Of a DNA stretch of 64,000 nt, positions 1 to 7,474 are shown in pieces. A program made the position numbers and the translations under genes. The notes beneath the pieces are model-generated. The model ran no database searches. It saw only the letters and a list, made by a program, of their open reading frames with translations, and was not told the origin of the DNA. This DNA comes from Saccharothrix obliqua (GTDB lineage: Bacteria; Actinomycetota; Actinomycetes; Mycobacteriales; Pseudonocardiaceae). The stretch spans positions 434,001 to 498,000 of the forward strand of contig NZ_JAHXGQ010000004.1 of assembly GCF_019375475.1 (NCBI RefSeq). Direction: 5' to 3'. Position 1 is the stretch's first letter, and each line of letters begins with the position of its first letter.

Positions 1-435
1 GAGGGGCGGGCGTCGCGAGGCAGGTGGCGGTCGCGGGGGCGGTGAAATCTGTCGCGCGGCGACACTTATCCGCGTGGCGGGCGGATCGCGGCGGGGCCGC
101 CGCCCGTGACGGCGGGCAGTCGCGGCGGCGGGATCGGGGCGGCGGGATACCGCGAATCCACCTCGCGGGGCATCGGCCGCTGCTCCACCGGGTCGGCACG
201 GGACCTCGCCGCTCGCGAACCGCTCCGCCGGTGCCGCGCCCTCGCGCTTCGCGCCGCACATCGCAGGCGGCATCCCGGGAGCCCCCTCGGTGACGCACCG
301 TGTCGATCGGACCGTCGACAGCCCCGCGCACCTCAAGTCCACATCGGACGGACAGGTCGGACTTCCCCCGCCACAGCGGGCGATTCCCGTGATTCCCGAC
401 CTTTGCCGCATACCGCGCCACCGCACCCGGACGTC
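1..435. other. gene-free GC-rich stretch at window start
   Basis: No convincing gene is visible here. The open frames present have no ribosome binding site and an arginine-rich composition typical of out-of-frame GC-rich DNA. A short dyad, TGTCGC-GCG-GCGACA, sits at 50-64 and could be an operator for a gene to the left of the window. The regulatory sites of the chitinase begin at about 436. Confidence 0.5.
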
Positions 436-465
436 TTGACAACCCCTGTGGTCTAGTCCAATTCT
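436..465 (+). promoter_or_regulatory. chitinase promoter with DasR-like (dre) operator
   Basis: A perfect -35 hexamer TTGACA lies at 436-441, with an AT-rich -10-like block near 459-465. Between them, at 447-462, is TGTGGTCTAGTCCAAT. Its 12-bp core TGGTCTAGTCCA differs at one position from the palindrome TGGTCTAGACCA known as the target of DasR, the GntR-family repressor that releases chitin and GlcNAc genes when glucosamine-6-phosphate accumulates. The operator overlaps the promoter spacer, as expected for repression. Confidence 0.7.
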
Positions 466-528
466 GAAGGCCGGTCGCCACCGCCGGGTCCCACCGGGCC
501 CGCGTCCCCTCCCCTGCCTGGAGCGCAC

Positions 529-2256
529 ATGCGTTCGTCCAGAGTCCTCGTGCTTCTGGTGGCCTTGTTCACCTCTGCCGCACTCATGCCCACCGCCGCC
601 CACGCCGCGGCCAAGCCGCTGCCCGCCCACGTGTTCGCGCCCTACTTCGAGGCGTGGACCGGCGAGAACCCGGCCACGCTCGCCCAGCAGTCCGGCGCGA
701 AGTACCTGACCTTCGCGTTCCTCCAGACGGCGACCAAGGGCTCCTGCACACCGCTGTGGAGCGGCGACCCCGGGATGCCGGTCTCCTCCTCCGTGTTCGG
801 CGCCGACATCAACGCGCTGCGCGCGAACGGCGGCGACGCCATTCCGTCCTTCGGCGGCTACACGGCCGACAACACCGGCACCGAGATCGCCGACAGCTGC
901 ACGGACGTCGCGAAGATCGCCGCCGCGTTCCAGAGCGTGATCACCACCTACGACGTGACGCGCCTCGACCTCGACATCGAGGACAACTCGCTCACCAACA
1001 CCGCGGGCATCGACCGCCGCAACAAGGCCATCAAGATGACCGAGGACTGGGCCGCCGCCAACGGCCGCACGGTCCAGTTCTCCTACACGCTGCCCACCAC
1101 GCCGCACGGCCTCGCGCCGAGCGGTCTCGCGGTGCTGCGCAACGCCGTCACCAACAACGCCCGCATCGACGTCGTGAACATGATGACGTTCGACTACTAC
1201 GACGGCGCGACGCACCAGATGGCCGACGACACCAAGACCGCCGCGCAGGGCCTGGTCGACCAGCTCGCCCAGCTCTACCCCGGCAAGACCCAGCAGCAGC
1301 TGTGGTCCATGGTCGGCATCACCGAGATGATCGGCGTGGACGACTACGGCCCCGCCGAGACGTTCCAGCTCGCCGACGCGCGCACGGTCTACGACTGGGC
1401 GGTCGCCAAGGGCATCAACACGTTGTCGTTCTGGGCTTTGCAGCGCGACAACGGCAACTGCCCGGGTGGCTCGGCGGCGGACAACTGCTCCGGCATCGCG
1501 CAGCAGACGTGGGAGTTCACGCACATCTTCGCGCCGTTCAGCGGTGACGGGAACCCGAACCCGGACAACGACTTCTCGCTCGCGGTGAACCCCGCGTCGG
1601 CCACCGTGGACCCGGGCGCGTCGACCACCGCGACGGTCGGCACGGCCGTCACCGCGGGCAACGCGCAGACCATCGCGCTCACCGCGGGCCCGGCACGCAC
1701 CGGCCTCACCGCGGCCCTCTCGCCGACCAGCGTCACGGCGGGCGGCTCGTCGACGTTGACCGTGAGCGCCGCGGCGAACGCGACACCGGGTGACTACCAG
1801 TTCACCATCACCGGCACGAGCAGTTCGGCGACGCACACCGCCACGTTCTCGGTGAAGGTCAAGGGCACCCCGCCGACCGGTGTGATCGCCAACGCGGGCT
1901 TCGAGGACGGCGGGCTCGCACCGTGGACCGGCGCGGGCGACACCGTCGTCGGCTCCCCGACCCACTCGGGGACGCACGCCCTTCAGGTCGCCCCGAGCGG
2001 CAACGGGAACGGTCAGGCGTCGCAGACCGTGACGCTCGCCCCGAACAAGGCGTACACGCTCAAGGCTTGGGTGCGCGGCAACTACGCGTTCATCGGGGTG
2101 AGCGGCGGCGCGACGGCGAGCGCCTGGACGTCGGCGGCCGACTGGACCCAACTGTCGGTGCCGTTCACCACGGGCGCGTCCGGCACGGTCACGGTCTACG
2201 TGCACGGCTGGTACGGCCAGGCACCGATCCACGCGGACGACTTCACCATCAGCTAG
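529..2256 (+). CDS. secreted GH18 chitinase with C-terminal binding module
   Basis: Predicted extracellular endo-chitinase hydrolysing beta-1,4-GlcNAc polymers. Residues 1-27 form a Sec signal peptide with an AHA-A cleavage site. The GH18 catalytic domain spans about residues 30-340 and carries the signature D147-L-D149-I-E151, with E151 as the expected acid catalyst and the acetamido-stabilising aspartates just before it. An Ig-like all-beta linker domain (about 346-445, Ser/Thr/Ala-rich) follows, then a beta-sandwich carbohydrate-binding-like domain (about 452-575) rich in aromatic residues. The domain order resembles single-domain ChiC/ChiD-like GH18 enzymes of actinomycetes rather than multi-insert ChiA. 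The DasR-like site upstream fits induction by chitin breakdown products. The stop codon overlaps the stop of the convergent MFS gene. Confidence 0.9.
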   Translation: MRSSRVLVLLVALFTSAALMPTAAHAAAKPLPAHVFAPYFEAWTGENPATLAQQSGAKYLTFAFLQTATKGSCTPLWSGDPGMPVSSSVFGADINALRANGGDAIPSFGGYTADNTGTEIADSCTDVAKIAAAFQSVITTYDVTRLDLDIEDNSLTNTAGIDRRNKAIKMTEDWAAANGRTVQFSYTLPTTPHGLAPSGLAVLRNAVTNNARIDVVNMMTFDYYDGATHQMADDTKTAAQGLVDQLAQLYPGKTQQQLWSMVGITEMIGVDDYGPAETFQLADARTVYDWAVAKGINTLSFWALQRDNGNCPGGSAADNCSGIAQQTWEFTHIFAPFSGDGNPNPDNDFSLAVNPASATVDPGASTTATVGTAVTAGNAQTIALTAGPARTGLTAALSPTSVTAGGSSTLTVSAAANATPGDYQFTITGTSSSATHTATFSVKVKGTPPTGVIANAGFEDGGLAPWTGAGDTVVGSPTHSGTHALQVAPSGNGNGQASQTVTLAPNKAYTLKAWVRGNYAFIGVSGGATASAWTSAADWTQLSVPFTTGASGTVTVYVHGWYGQAPIHADDFTIS

Positions 2257-3659
2257 CCGTTCGACCCCGGCGGACGGGTCCGATCCCGGACCCGTCCGCC
2301 GGGGTCGTGGCGCGGCACGGCCAGCACCGCCGCGGCAGCCGCCGCGAGGACCACGACCTCGCACCACAGCACGGGTGCGATCCCACCCGTGCCGAGGTGC
2401 ACCGCGCCGAGCACGGCCACGCCGAGCGCGCCGCCCACCTGCCCGGCGGTGGCGATGACACCGGACGCCGAACCGGCGTGCGCGGTGGCCACGCCCCGCA
2501 GCGACACGTCCACCAGCGTCGGGGCGACCAACCCCATGCCCAGTCCGGCGACGAACAGGCCCGGCACCAGCGACCACGGCGGGATCGCGTGCGCGGACCA
2601 GCCGAACGCGAGCAGCAACCCGCCCATCCCGACGACCACCACCAGCGCGCCGGTGATCGGCACCCGCCGGCCGAACCGCGGCGTGAGCACGCCCGCCGGC
2701 CCGGACGCCGCCGCGATGCCGACCGACCAGGACACGAACACCAGCCCGGTGCCCAGCGCCGTGAAACCACGCTCCTGCTGGAGTTCCAGCGCCAGCACCA
2801 GGAAGAACCCGGTGACCCCGGCGTACAGGGCGAACTGGGCGCACACGCCGCCGACGAACCCGCGTTCCCGGAACAGGTCCGGCGGCACGAGCGGTGCGGC
2901 ACCACGACGCTGGAGCACCACGAAGACGCCGAACACCGGCAACGCCACCAGCGGCAGCACCACCGACCACCACGGCCAACCCGACTGGGGTCCCTGCACC
3001 AGCGGGAACAGCACCGCCAGCAACCCGGCCGTCAGCACCACCACACCGGTGACGTCGAGGCGTGCCGCGCGTGGTGCGCGCGAGTCGGGCACGGTGGCCG
3101 CCGCGACGGCGAGCGCCGCCAGCCCGATCGGGACGTTCACCAGGAACACCGCGCGCCAGCCGAGCCCGAACAGGTCCGCCGCCACCAGCACGCCGCCGAG
3201 CAGCGGCCCGGACACCGTGCCGATCGCGGCGGTCGCGCCGTACGCGGCGAACGCCCGCGACCGCCGCGCGGCGGGCACCGCGACCTGGATGACGGTCAGG
3301 ACCTGCGGGATCATCGCAGCCGCCGCCGCGCCCTGCGCGACCCGCGCGCCGATCAACGCGCCCGGACCCGGGGCGAGCCCGCAAGCTAGCGAGGCGAGCA
3401 CGAAACCCGCCACACCGGCGAGAAACACCGGCCGCCGCCCCCACCGGTCGCCGAGGCGCGCCCCGGTGATCAGGAGGACACCGAACGCCAGAGCGTAGCC
3501 CGCGACCGCCCACTCCACCTCGGCGGCGCTCGCGCCGAGGTCGGCGCGGATCTCCGGGGCGGCGACGTTGACCACCGTGGTGTCGATCAGGTCCATCGCG
3601 GCCGCGGCGAGCATCGCGGGCAGCGCCCACCGCAGCCGACCCTCCTCGATTGAGTTCAC
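2253..3659 (-). CDS. MFS drug exporter, DHA2 (EmrB/QacA) type
   Basis: Integral membrane proton-coupled multidrug exporter, 468 residues, with about 14 hydrophobic segments as in the DHA2 subfamily. Motif D1-like residues D-TTVVNVA occur in the first helix, and the loop 2-3 motif A reads GARLGDRWGRRPVF. The GTG start at 3659 is chosen because hydrophobic segment 1 begins about 10 residues later and the 61-bp gap to the divergent MarR gene holds the regulatory sequence; the frame stays open further upstream but antisense to the regulator. It is divergently paired with a MarR regulator, the usual arrangement for a ligand-induced exporter. Substrate is unknown. Confidence 0.85.
   Translation of the reverse strand: MNSIEEGRLRWALPAMLAAAAMDLIDTTVVNVAAPEIRADLGASAAEVEWAVAGYALAFGVLLITGARLGDRWGRRPVFLAGVAGFVLASLACGLAPGPGALIGARVAQGAAAAAMIPQVLTVIQVAVPAARRSRAFAAYGATAAIGTVSGPLLGGVLVAADLFGLGWRAVFLVNVPIGLAALAVAAATVPDSRAPRAARLDVTGVVVLTAGLLAVLFPLVQGPQSGWPWWSVVLPLVALPVFGVFVVLQRRGAAPLVPPDLFRERGFVGGVCAQFALYAGVTGFFLVLALELQQERGFTALGTGLVFVSWSVGIAAASGPAGVLTPRFGRRVPITGALVVVVGMGGLLLAFGWSAHAIPPWSLVPGLFVAGLGMGLVAPTLVDVSLRGVATAHAGSASGVIATAGQVGGALGVAVLGAVHLGTGGIAPVLWCEVVVLAAAAAAVLAVPRHDPGGRVRDRTRPPGSNG
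2262..2307. terminator. 21-bp stem, 4-nt loop bidirectional terminator
   Basis: A perfect inverted repeat with 21-bp arms (2262-2282 and 2287-2307) and loop ATCC begins six bases after the chitinase stop. It lies inside the last codons of the convergent MFS gene, so it can end chitinase transcription while also being coding sequence on the other strand. There is no T-tract, as usual in high-GC actinomycetes. Confidence 0.8.
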
Positions 3660-3663
3660 AGCT

Positions 3664-3701
3664 AAACCGTACAGAGCTTCACCATTCAGGTCGAACGGTT
3701 T
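3664..3701. promoter_or_regulatory. candidate MarR operator between exporter and regulator
   Basis: Inverted repeat AAACCGT (3664-3670) and ACGGTTT (3695-3701) flank 24 bp in the 60-bp divergent intergenic region. Arms are perfect but widely spaced, so they may be two half-sites or two separate boxes. It is assigned to the adjacent MarR protein by position only. Confidence 0.4.
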
Positions 3702-3719
3702 CCGGCTAGGGTGGGCCGC

Positions 3720-4244
3720 ATGGAGCACGAGATCGCGGAACTGGTCGACGACGGGTTCTTCGCGTGGATGGCCACGTGGAAGGCGCAGACCCTCGCGGCG
3801 CGGCGGATCGAGAACGCCATGCGTGAACACGCGGGCCTGAGCCTGACGTGGGGCGAGGTGCTGTCCCGGCTCGGGGCCGCCGAGGGTCACCGGTTGCCGA
3901 TGAACGAGTTGGCGCGACAGGTGTTCGTGTCGCGCAGCGGCATCAGCCAGGTCGTCACCGCGATGGCCGGGCGGGGGCTCGTGACGCGGCAGGGCGACCC
4001 GGACAACCTCCGCGTCACCTACGCCGTGCTGACCGACGAGGGGCGGGCCGTGCTGCGCAAGTCCACGACCACGTTCCTGAACGCGATCCGCGAGGCGTTC
4101 GGCCGCCACGTGACGCCGGACGAGGCACGCGCCATCACGTCCGCGATGAACCGCGTGACGCACACCCTCGGCGGCTCACCGGAAACCCCGGACGCGACGG
4201 CGATGGTCGACAGTCTCCTGCGGATCGTCGGCGACCGACCCTGA
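3720..4244 (+). CDS. MarR-family transcriptional regulator
   Basis: Winged-helix repressor of 174 residues. The recognition-helix segment MNELARQVFVSRSGISQVVTAM and the wing containing D-P-D-N-L-R are typical MarR features. ATG at 3720 is used, with AGGG-containing sequence upstream; an in-frame GTG lies three codons earlier. It is divergent from the MFS exporter and probably represses it and itself, with release by the exported compound. The C-terminal helix that forms the dimer interface is complete, and there is no sign of truncation. Confidence 0.85.
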   Translation: MEHEIAELVDDGFFAWMATWKAQTLAARRIENAMREHAGLSLTWGEVLSRLGAAEGHRLPMNELARQVFVSRSGISQVVTAMAGRGLVTRQGDPDNLRVTYAVLTDEGRAVLRKSTTTFLNAIREAFGRHVTPDEARAITSAMNRVTHTLGGSPETPDATAMVDSLLRIVGDRP

Positions 4245-4249
4245 CGTGG

Positions 4250-4600
4250 TTACCGCGACGCCGTCGCCCGTGCTTCGAGCACGGCGGGCATGTGCGCCTC
4301 CACGTGCCCGATGAGCGCCAGCAGGTGGTCCGCCGTCGTCTCGCCCAGGTCGGTCAGCGAGTAGTTCACGCTCGGCGGCATGGCGGCCAGCACCTCGCGC
4401 CGCACGAACCCGTCCCGCTCCAACGCCTGGAGGGTCTGGGCGAGCATCTTCTCGCTGACGCCGTCGATCCGGCGGCGCAACGCGTTGAACCGGGCGGGTC
4501 CCTTCCGCAGCCCCGCCAGCGTCAGCACGCCCCAGCGCCCGGTCAGGTGCTCCAGCACCGACCGCGACGGGCAGTCCTTGGCGAAGACGTCGAAGTCCAC
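4250..4600 (-). CDS. HxlR-family transcriptional regulator
   Basis: Winged-helix protein of 116 residues. The N-terminal pattern D-C-P-x-R-S-V-L-E-H-L-T-G-R-W with a single Cys near residue 10 is typical of HxlR/HypR/QorR proteins, some of which sense thiol-reactive electrophiles through that cysteine. The core contains the family motif R-F-N-A-L-R-R-R-I-D-G-V-S-E-K-M-L. It is divergent from a thioredoxin-fold oxidoreductase, so it likely controls that gene in response to redox or quinone stress. The 3' end is five bases from the convergent MarR stop. Confidence 0.88.
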   Translation of the reverse strand: MDFDVFAKDCPSRSVLEHLTGRWGVLTLAGLRKGPARFNALRRRIDGVSEKMLAQTLQALERDGFVRREVLAAMPPSVNYSLTDLGETTADHLLALIGHVEAHMPAVLEARATASR

Positions 4601-4611
4601 CGGGCCAGCCT

Positions 4612-4638
4612 ACAGCACTGTGGATAAGTCAGCGCTGT
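4612..4638. promoter_or_regulatory. candidate HxlR operator
   Basis: Imperfect dyad with 9-bp arms (ACAGCACTG at 4612-4620, CAGCGCTGT at 4630-4638, one mismatch) around a 9-bp centre, lying 11 bp upstream of the HxlR start and 57 bp upstream of the divergent oxidoreductase. The surrounding sequence to 4657 is unusually AT-rich for this window and likely holds both promoters. Confidence 0.5.
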
Positions 4639-4695
4639 CAAAAAGTTAGTGTATGGTCGACGCCGACACCCCCTTCCTGCCCGAGGAACTGCCAC

Positions 4696-5325
4696 ATGCG
4701 CGTTGAAATCTGGAGCGACCTGGTCTGCCCGTGGTGCTACATCGGCATCAACCGGTTCGAGCGGGCACTGGCGGAGTTCGCCCACCGCGAGGACGTGGAG
4801 GTCGTCCACCGCTCCTTCGAACTCGACCCGTCCCGCGAACCCGGGGCGACCGAGCCGGTGGAGAAGATGCTGACCGACAAGTTCGGCGCGCGTGGCGAGG
4901 GCATGGACGGGCAGGTCGGCGAACTGGCGCGGGGCGAGGGCCTGGACTACCGGTCCGACCGCGAGGTGGGCAGCACCCTGGACGCCCACCGCCTCCTGCA
5001 CCTGGCCAAGGCCCGCGGGCTCCAGCACGAGCTGGTGCGGCGGCTGTTCCGGTGGCACTTCGGCGAGGCGGGCTCGGTGTTCGACCGGGAGGTGCTGGCC
5101 GAGGTCGCCGCCGAGGTCGGTCTGGACGCGGACGAGGCGCGTGCCGTCCTGGCCGACCCGGACGCGCACCTGGCCGACGTCCGCGCCGACGAGCGGGAGG
5201 CGTCCCAGCTCGGCGCGAGCGGTGTGCCGTTCTTCGTGCTCGACCGCCGGTACGGCGTCTCCGGCGCGCAGCCCGAGGAGACCTTCCGCCAGGCCCTGGA
5301 AACGGCCTGGGCGGACGGGCGCTGA
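4696..5325 (+). CDS. FrnE/DsbA-family thiol oxidoreductase
   Basis: Cytoplasmic thioredoxin-fold disulfide oxidoreductase of 209 residues (no signal peptide). The active site C11-P-W-C14 sits at the expected place after the first beta strand, followed by the alpha-helical insertion typical of DsbA/FrnE and the cis-Pro segment S-G-V-P-F-F near residue 175. Length matches FrnE, first named from the frenolicin cluster and later shown in relatives to act as a cytoplasmic disulfide isomerase/oxidase. Divergent HxlR regulator suggests induction by oxidative or electrophile stress. ATG start at 4696 is preceded by an AT-rich promoter region at 4639-4660. Confidence 0.88.
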   Translation: MRVEIWSDLVCPWCYIGINRFERALAEFAHREDVEVVHRSFELDPSREPGATEPVEKMLTDKFGARGEGMDGQVGELARGEGLDYRSDREVGSTLDAHRLLHLAKARGLQHELVRRLFRWHFGEAGSVFDREVLAEVAAEVGLDADEARAVLADPDAHLADVRADEREASQLGASGVPFFVLDRRYGVSGAQPEETFRQALETAWADGR

Positions 5326-5418
5326 CCCCGGGTCCACTGTGGACCCGCGTGACGCCGCCGGGTGGCACAATCCCGGGGGACCACCGGTCGTCGGCACCGG
5401 TGGAGGAGGGTTGCGGAC

Positions 5419-5985
5419 GTGACCGAGGAACCGGTCGACGGACGGCTCGCGCGTGGGAAGCTCAAGCGCGCGGCGATCATCGAGGCGACGTTGCGGGTGG
5501 TCGAGCGCGACGGCGTCGGCAGCGTGACCCACCGGGCCGTGGCGCGGGAGGCCGGGGTGTCCACCGGCTCGGCGACGTACTACTTCGCCACGCTGGACGA
5601 GCTGCTGGAGGCGGCGCTGACCGCGGCGTCGGAGGATTACGGGCAGCAGTTGCAGGCGGTCGTGGAGCGCGGCGTCGGCGAGTTGGAGGCGGTCGCCCGG
5701 CTCATCGCCGACGCGGGCGGCCCCGGCCGGACCCGTGCGCTGGCCGAGCGGGAGCTGAACCTCATGGCCGCGCGCCGACCGGCGCTGCGCCCCGCCGCCC
5801 GGCACTGGCGGGACCGGGTGGCGCAGATGGCACGCGGGTACACCGACGACCCGGCCCGCGTGCGCGAGGTGGTCTCCACGGCCGACGGGTTGTGCAACCA
5901 GCTCCTGCTCGGCGAACTGGTGCTGGACGAGCACGAGGTGGCGGACCTGCTGCGCCGCGCGCTGGGTGGAGCCGCACCGGCGTAG
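5419..5985 (+). CDS. TetR-family transcriptional regulator
   Basis: 188-residue TetR regulator. The N-terminal helix-turn-helix contains V-T-H-R-A-V-A-R-E-A-G-V-S and the signature T-Y-Y-F at about residue 54. The GTG at 5419 is selected because GGAGGAGGG at 5402-5410 is placed ideally; a longer in-frame extension lacks a ribosome binding site. The C-terminal half is a helical ligand-binding domain with low conservation. The next gene downstream on the same strand, after 308 bp of repeats, is an SMR efflux protein, whose promoter contains a perfect palindrome, so it is the likely target. Confidence 0.85.
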   Translation: MTEEPVDGRLARGKLKRAAIIEATLRVVERDGVGSVTHRAVAREAGVSTGSATYYFATLDELLEAALTAASEDYGQQLQAVVERGVGELEAVARLIADAGGPGRTRALAERELNLMAARRPALRPAARHWRDRVAQMARGYTDDPARVREVVSTADGLCNQLLLGELVLDEHEVADLLRRALGGAAPA

Positions 5986-6160
5986 CCGGAGCCGCCTCGC
6001 CACGACGCGGGCCGCACCGGCCTGGACCCCCGAAGCCAGACCCGACACGGCATCCGCCGAGCGCCACCGGCGCAGTTCCCGGCGCAGACCCACCGCGGCA
6101 TCCCCCGACCGGCACCGGCGTGGTCCCCGAAGGCGGCCCCGTCACCGCATCCGCCGAGCG
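5971..6160. repeat. degenerate ~50-bp tandem repeats
   Basis: Three to four imperfect copies of a unit marked by CACCGG (at 5975, 6015, 6065 and 6113) and GGCATCCGCCGAGC-like blocks near 6049, 6098 and 6147. The first copy includes the last codons of the TetR gene. Identity between copies is roughly 60-75 percent by eye. No gene is seen in the 308-bp gap between TetR and SMR. Confidence 0.5.
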
Positions 6161-6250
6161 GCCCGAGCGCGTTCACCGCGCCCCGGTGTGCCCGGCGTCG
6201 CGTGATGACCAACCACGTGGACAACTCCCCGATCTTGTCGCTACGCTGAC

Positions 6251-6290
6251 CAACTAGTTGAACATTTGTTGTACTTGTTGGCGAGGGGTC
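6251..6290. promoter_or_regulatory. palindromic operator upstream of SMR gene
   Basis: A perfect 10-bp palindrome CAACTAGTTG at 6251-6260 is followed by the near-palindrome AACATTTGTT (6261-6270) and TTGTACTTGTTGG, an AT-rich island in very GC-rich surroundings. It sits 34 bp before the SMR start. It probably contains the promoter plus the binding site of the upstream TetR protein. Confidence 0.5.
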
Positions 6291-6293
6291 CCC

Positions 6294-6623
6294 ATGGCTT
6301 ACCTGTTCCTGTTCGGCGCGATCCTCTCCGAGTTGATCGGCGCGATCGCCACCCGCCTCTCCGACGGGTTCAGCAAACTGGTGCCCTCCGTTGTCGCCGT
6401 GGTCGGTGTGGTCGGCGCGTACGTGCTGCTCTCGTTCGCACTCAAGCGCGGCATGGGCATCGGGACCGCGTACGCCACCTGGGCGGCGGTCGGCGTGGCG
6501 ATGGTCGCGTTGATCGGCGTGTTCGCGTTCGAAGAACACCTGACGCCGGTGCAGTTCGGCGGGCTCGCCCTGGTCATCGGCGGCGTCGTCGCCCTCGAAC
6601 TGGGCGCGGCCGACGCGCACTGA
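6294..6623 (+). CDS. SMR-family multidrug efflux protein
   Basis: Small multidrug resistance protein of 109 residues with four hydrophobic helices. The essential membrane-embedded glutamate is present at E13 (F-G-A-I-L-S-E-L-I-G), matching E14 of EmrE. It exchanges protons for lipophilic cations at the inner membrane as an antiparallel dimer. ATG at 6294 is chosen over an in-frame extension to 6258, which would add residues before helix 1 and run over the operator. GCGAGGGG lies 7 bases before the start. Probably controlled by the upstream TetR regulator. Confidence 0.9.
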   Translation: MAYLFLFGAILSELIGAIATRLSDGFSKLVPSVVAVVGVVGAYVLLSFALKRGMGIGTAYATWAAVGVAMVALIGVFAFEEHLTPVQFGGLALVIGGVVALELGAADAH

Positions 6624-6629
6624 ACCGCG

Positions 6630-7367
6630 TTACTCGACCAGGGCCCGGTTCGCCCGCGACCACCGGACCCGGTCGGCCAGTTCGTCCAGGCCGCCGTTCT
6701 CGACGCGCGTGCGTTGTGGTTCCAGCCCCCGCGCGGCGAGAGCGGCCACGTGGACGGCGTCGAGGCGCTGGCGGTCGATCACCGCGTCGACCAGCCCGCC
6801 GGTGTCCGGCAGGCCGTACTCCTCGGCGAACACCTCGATCCGCCGCCGCCGGTCCGGGGGCGTGGCGAAACCCAGCCACCGCACGGCGTCGGCGTCGGGG
6901 CGGAACGGCGCGACGTACTCCAACGCGTACGCCACGTCGTAACGCGGGTCCGCGGGACCCGCGAAGTCGAAGTCCAGCAACCCGACCGGGGTCAGCCCGT
7001 CCCACACCACGTTCCACGGCCCGAAGTCGCCGTGGCAGACGACCGCACCGGTCGCGGGCCGCGGGTAGGACAACGCCCACCGGGCGTCCGGCGGCGGCAC
7101 GAAACCACGTACCGCCTCGTGGTAGTCCCGCAACAGCCGCGCGAACGCGCGCAGGCCCTCGTCCGGCACTACCCGCGACCACCCGGCCGCGCCGGAGTCG
7201 CCGGGGATCATGGTGAGCACTTCGCGGTCGCCGACCACGCCCAGCGGCCTGGGCACCCGGTCGAAGCCGACGTCGTGCAGGTGCTCCAGCAACGCGTGCA
7301 CCGTCGGCGTCCACCACCCGACCGGGCGGTGGACGCGATCACCCGCTATCACGATGTCGCGCTCCAC
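6630..7367 (-). CDS. aminoglycoside phosphotransferase-fold protein
   Basis: 245 residues of the APH/choline kinase fold. The Brenner-type catalytic loop reads C-H-G-D-F-G-P-W-N-V-V and the metal-binding segment L-L-D-F-D-F-A-G-P-A-D-P-R-Y-D, both intact. The N-lobe is short compared with characterised aminoglycoside kinases (about 265-300 residues), so the substrate may be a different small molecule. A GTG start is used; TAGAGT lies about 10 bases upstream and could be the -10 of a leaderless transcript. It is convergent with the SMR gene (six-base gap). Function beyond small-molecule kinase cannot be assigned. Confidence 0.75.
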   Translation of the reverse strand: MERDIVIAGDRVHRPVGWWTPTVHALLEHLHDVGFDRVPRPLGVVGDREVLTMIPGDSGAAGWSRVVPDEGLRAFARLLRDYHEAVRGFVPPPDARWALSYPRPATGAVVCHGDFGPWNVVWDGLTPVGLLDFDFAGPADPRYDVAYALEYVAPFRPDADAVRWLGFATPPDRRRRIEVFAEEYGLPDTGGLVDAVIDRQRLDAVHVAALAARGLEPQRTRVENGGLDELADRVRWSRANRALVE

Positions 7368-7474
7368 AGTGGCTGGACTCTAGCGACGAGGAGCGCGACG
7401 CCGAAACGGATTGGCGTGCCGACCGCGGCTGCCGCAGAGATGGCACCCACAGCCGAAGCTCGGAACGGAGGATC

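Noticed and set aside
2253..4163. Extended 636-residue form of the MFS exporter
   Set aside because: The first 168 residues would be antisense to the MarR gene and hydrophilic; homologous sequence starts near the GTG at 3659.
7368..7474. T-box leader before argS
   Set aside because: No T-box bulge sequence, specifier loop or terminator pair can be read in only 107 bp.
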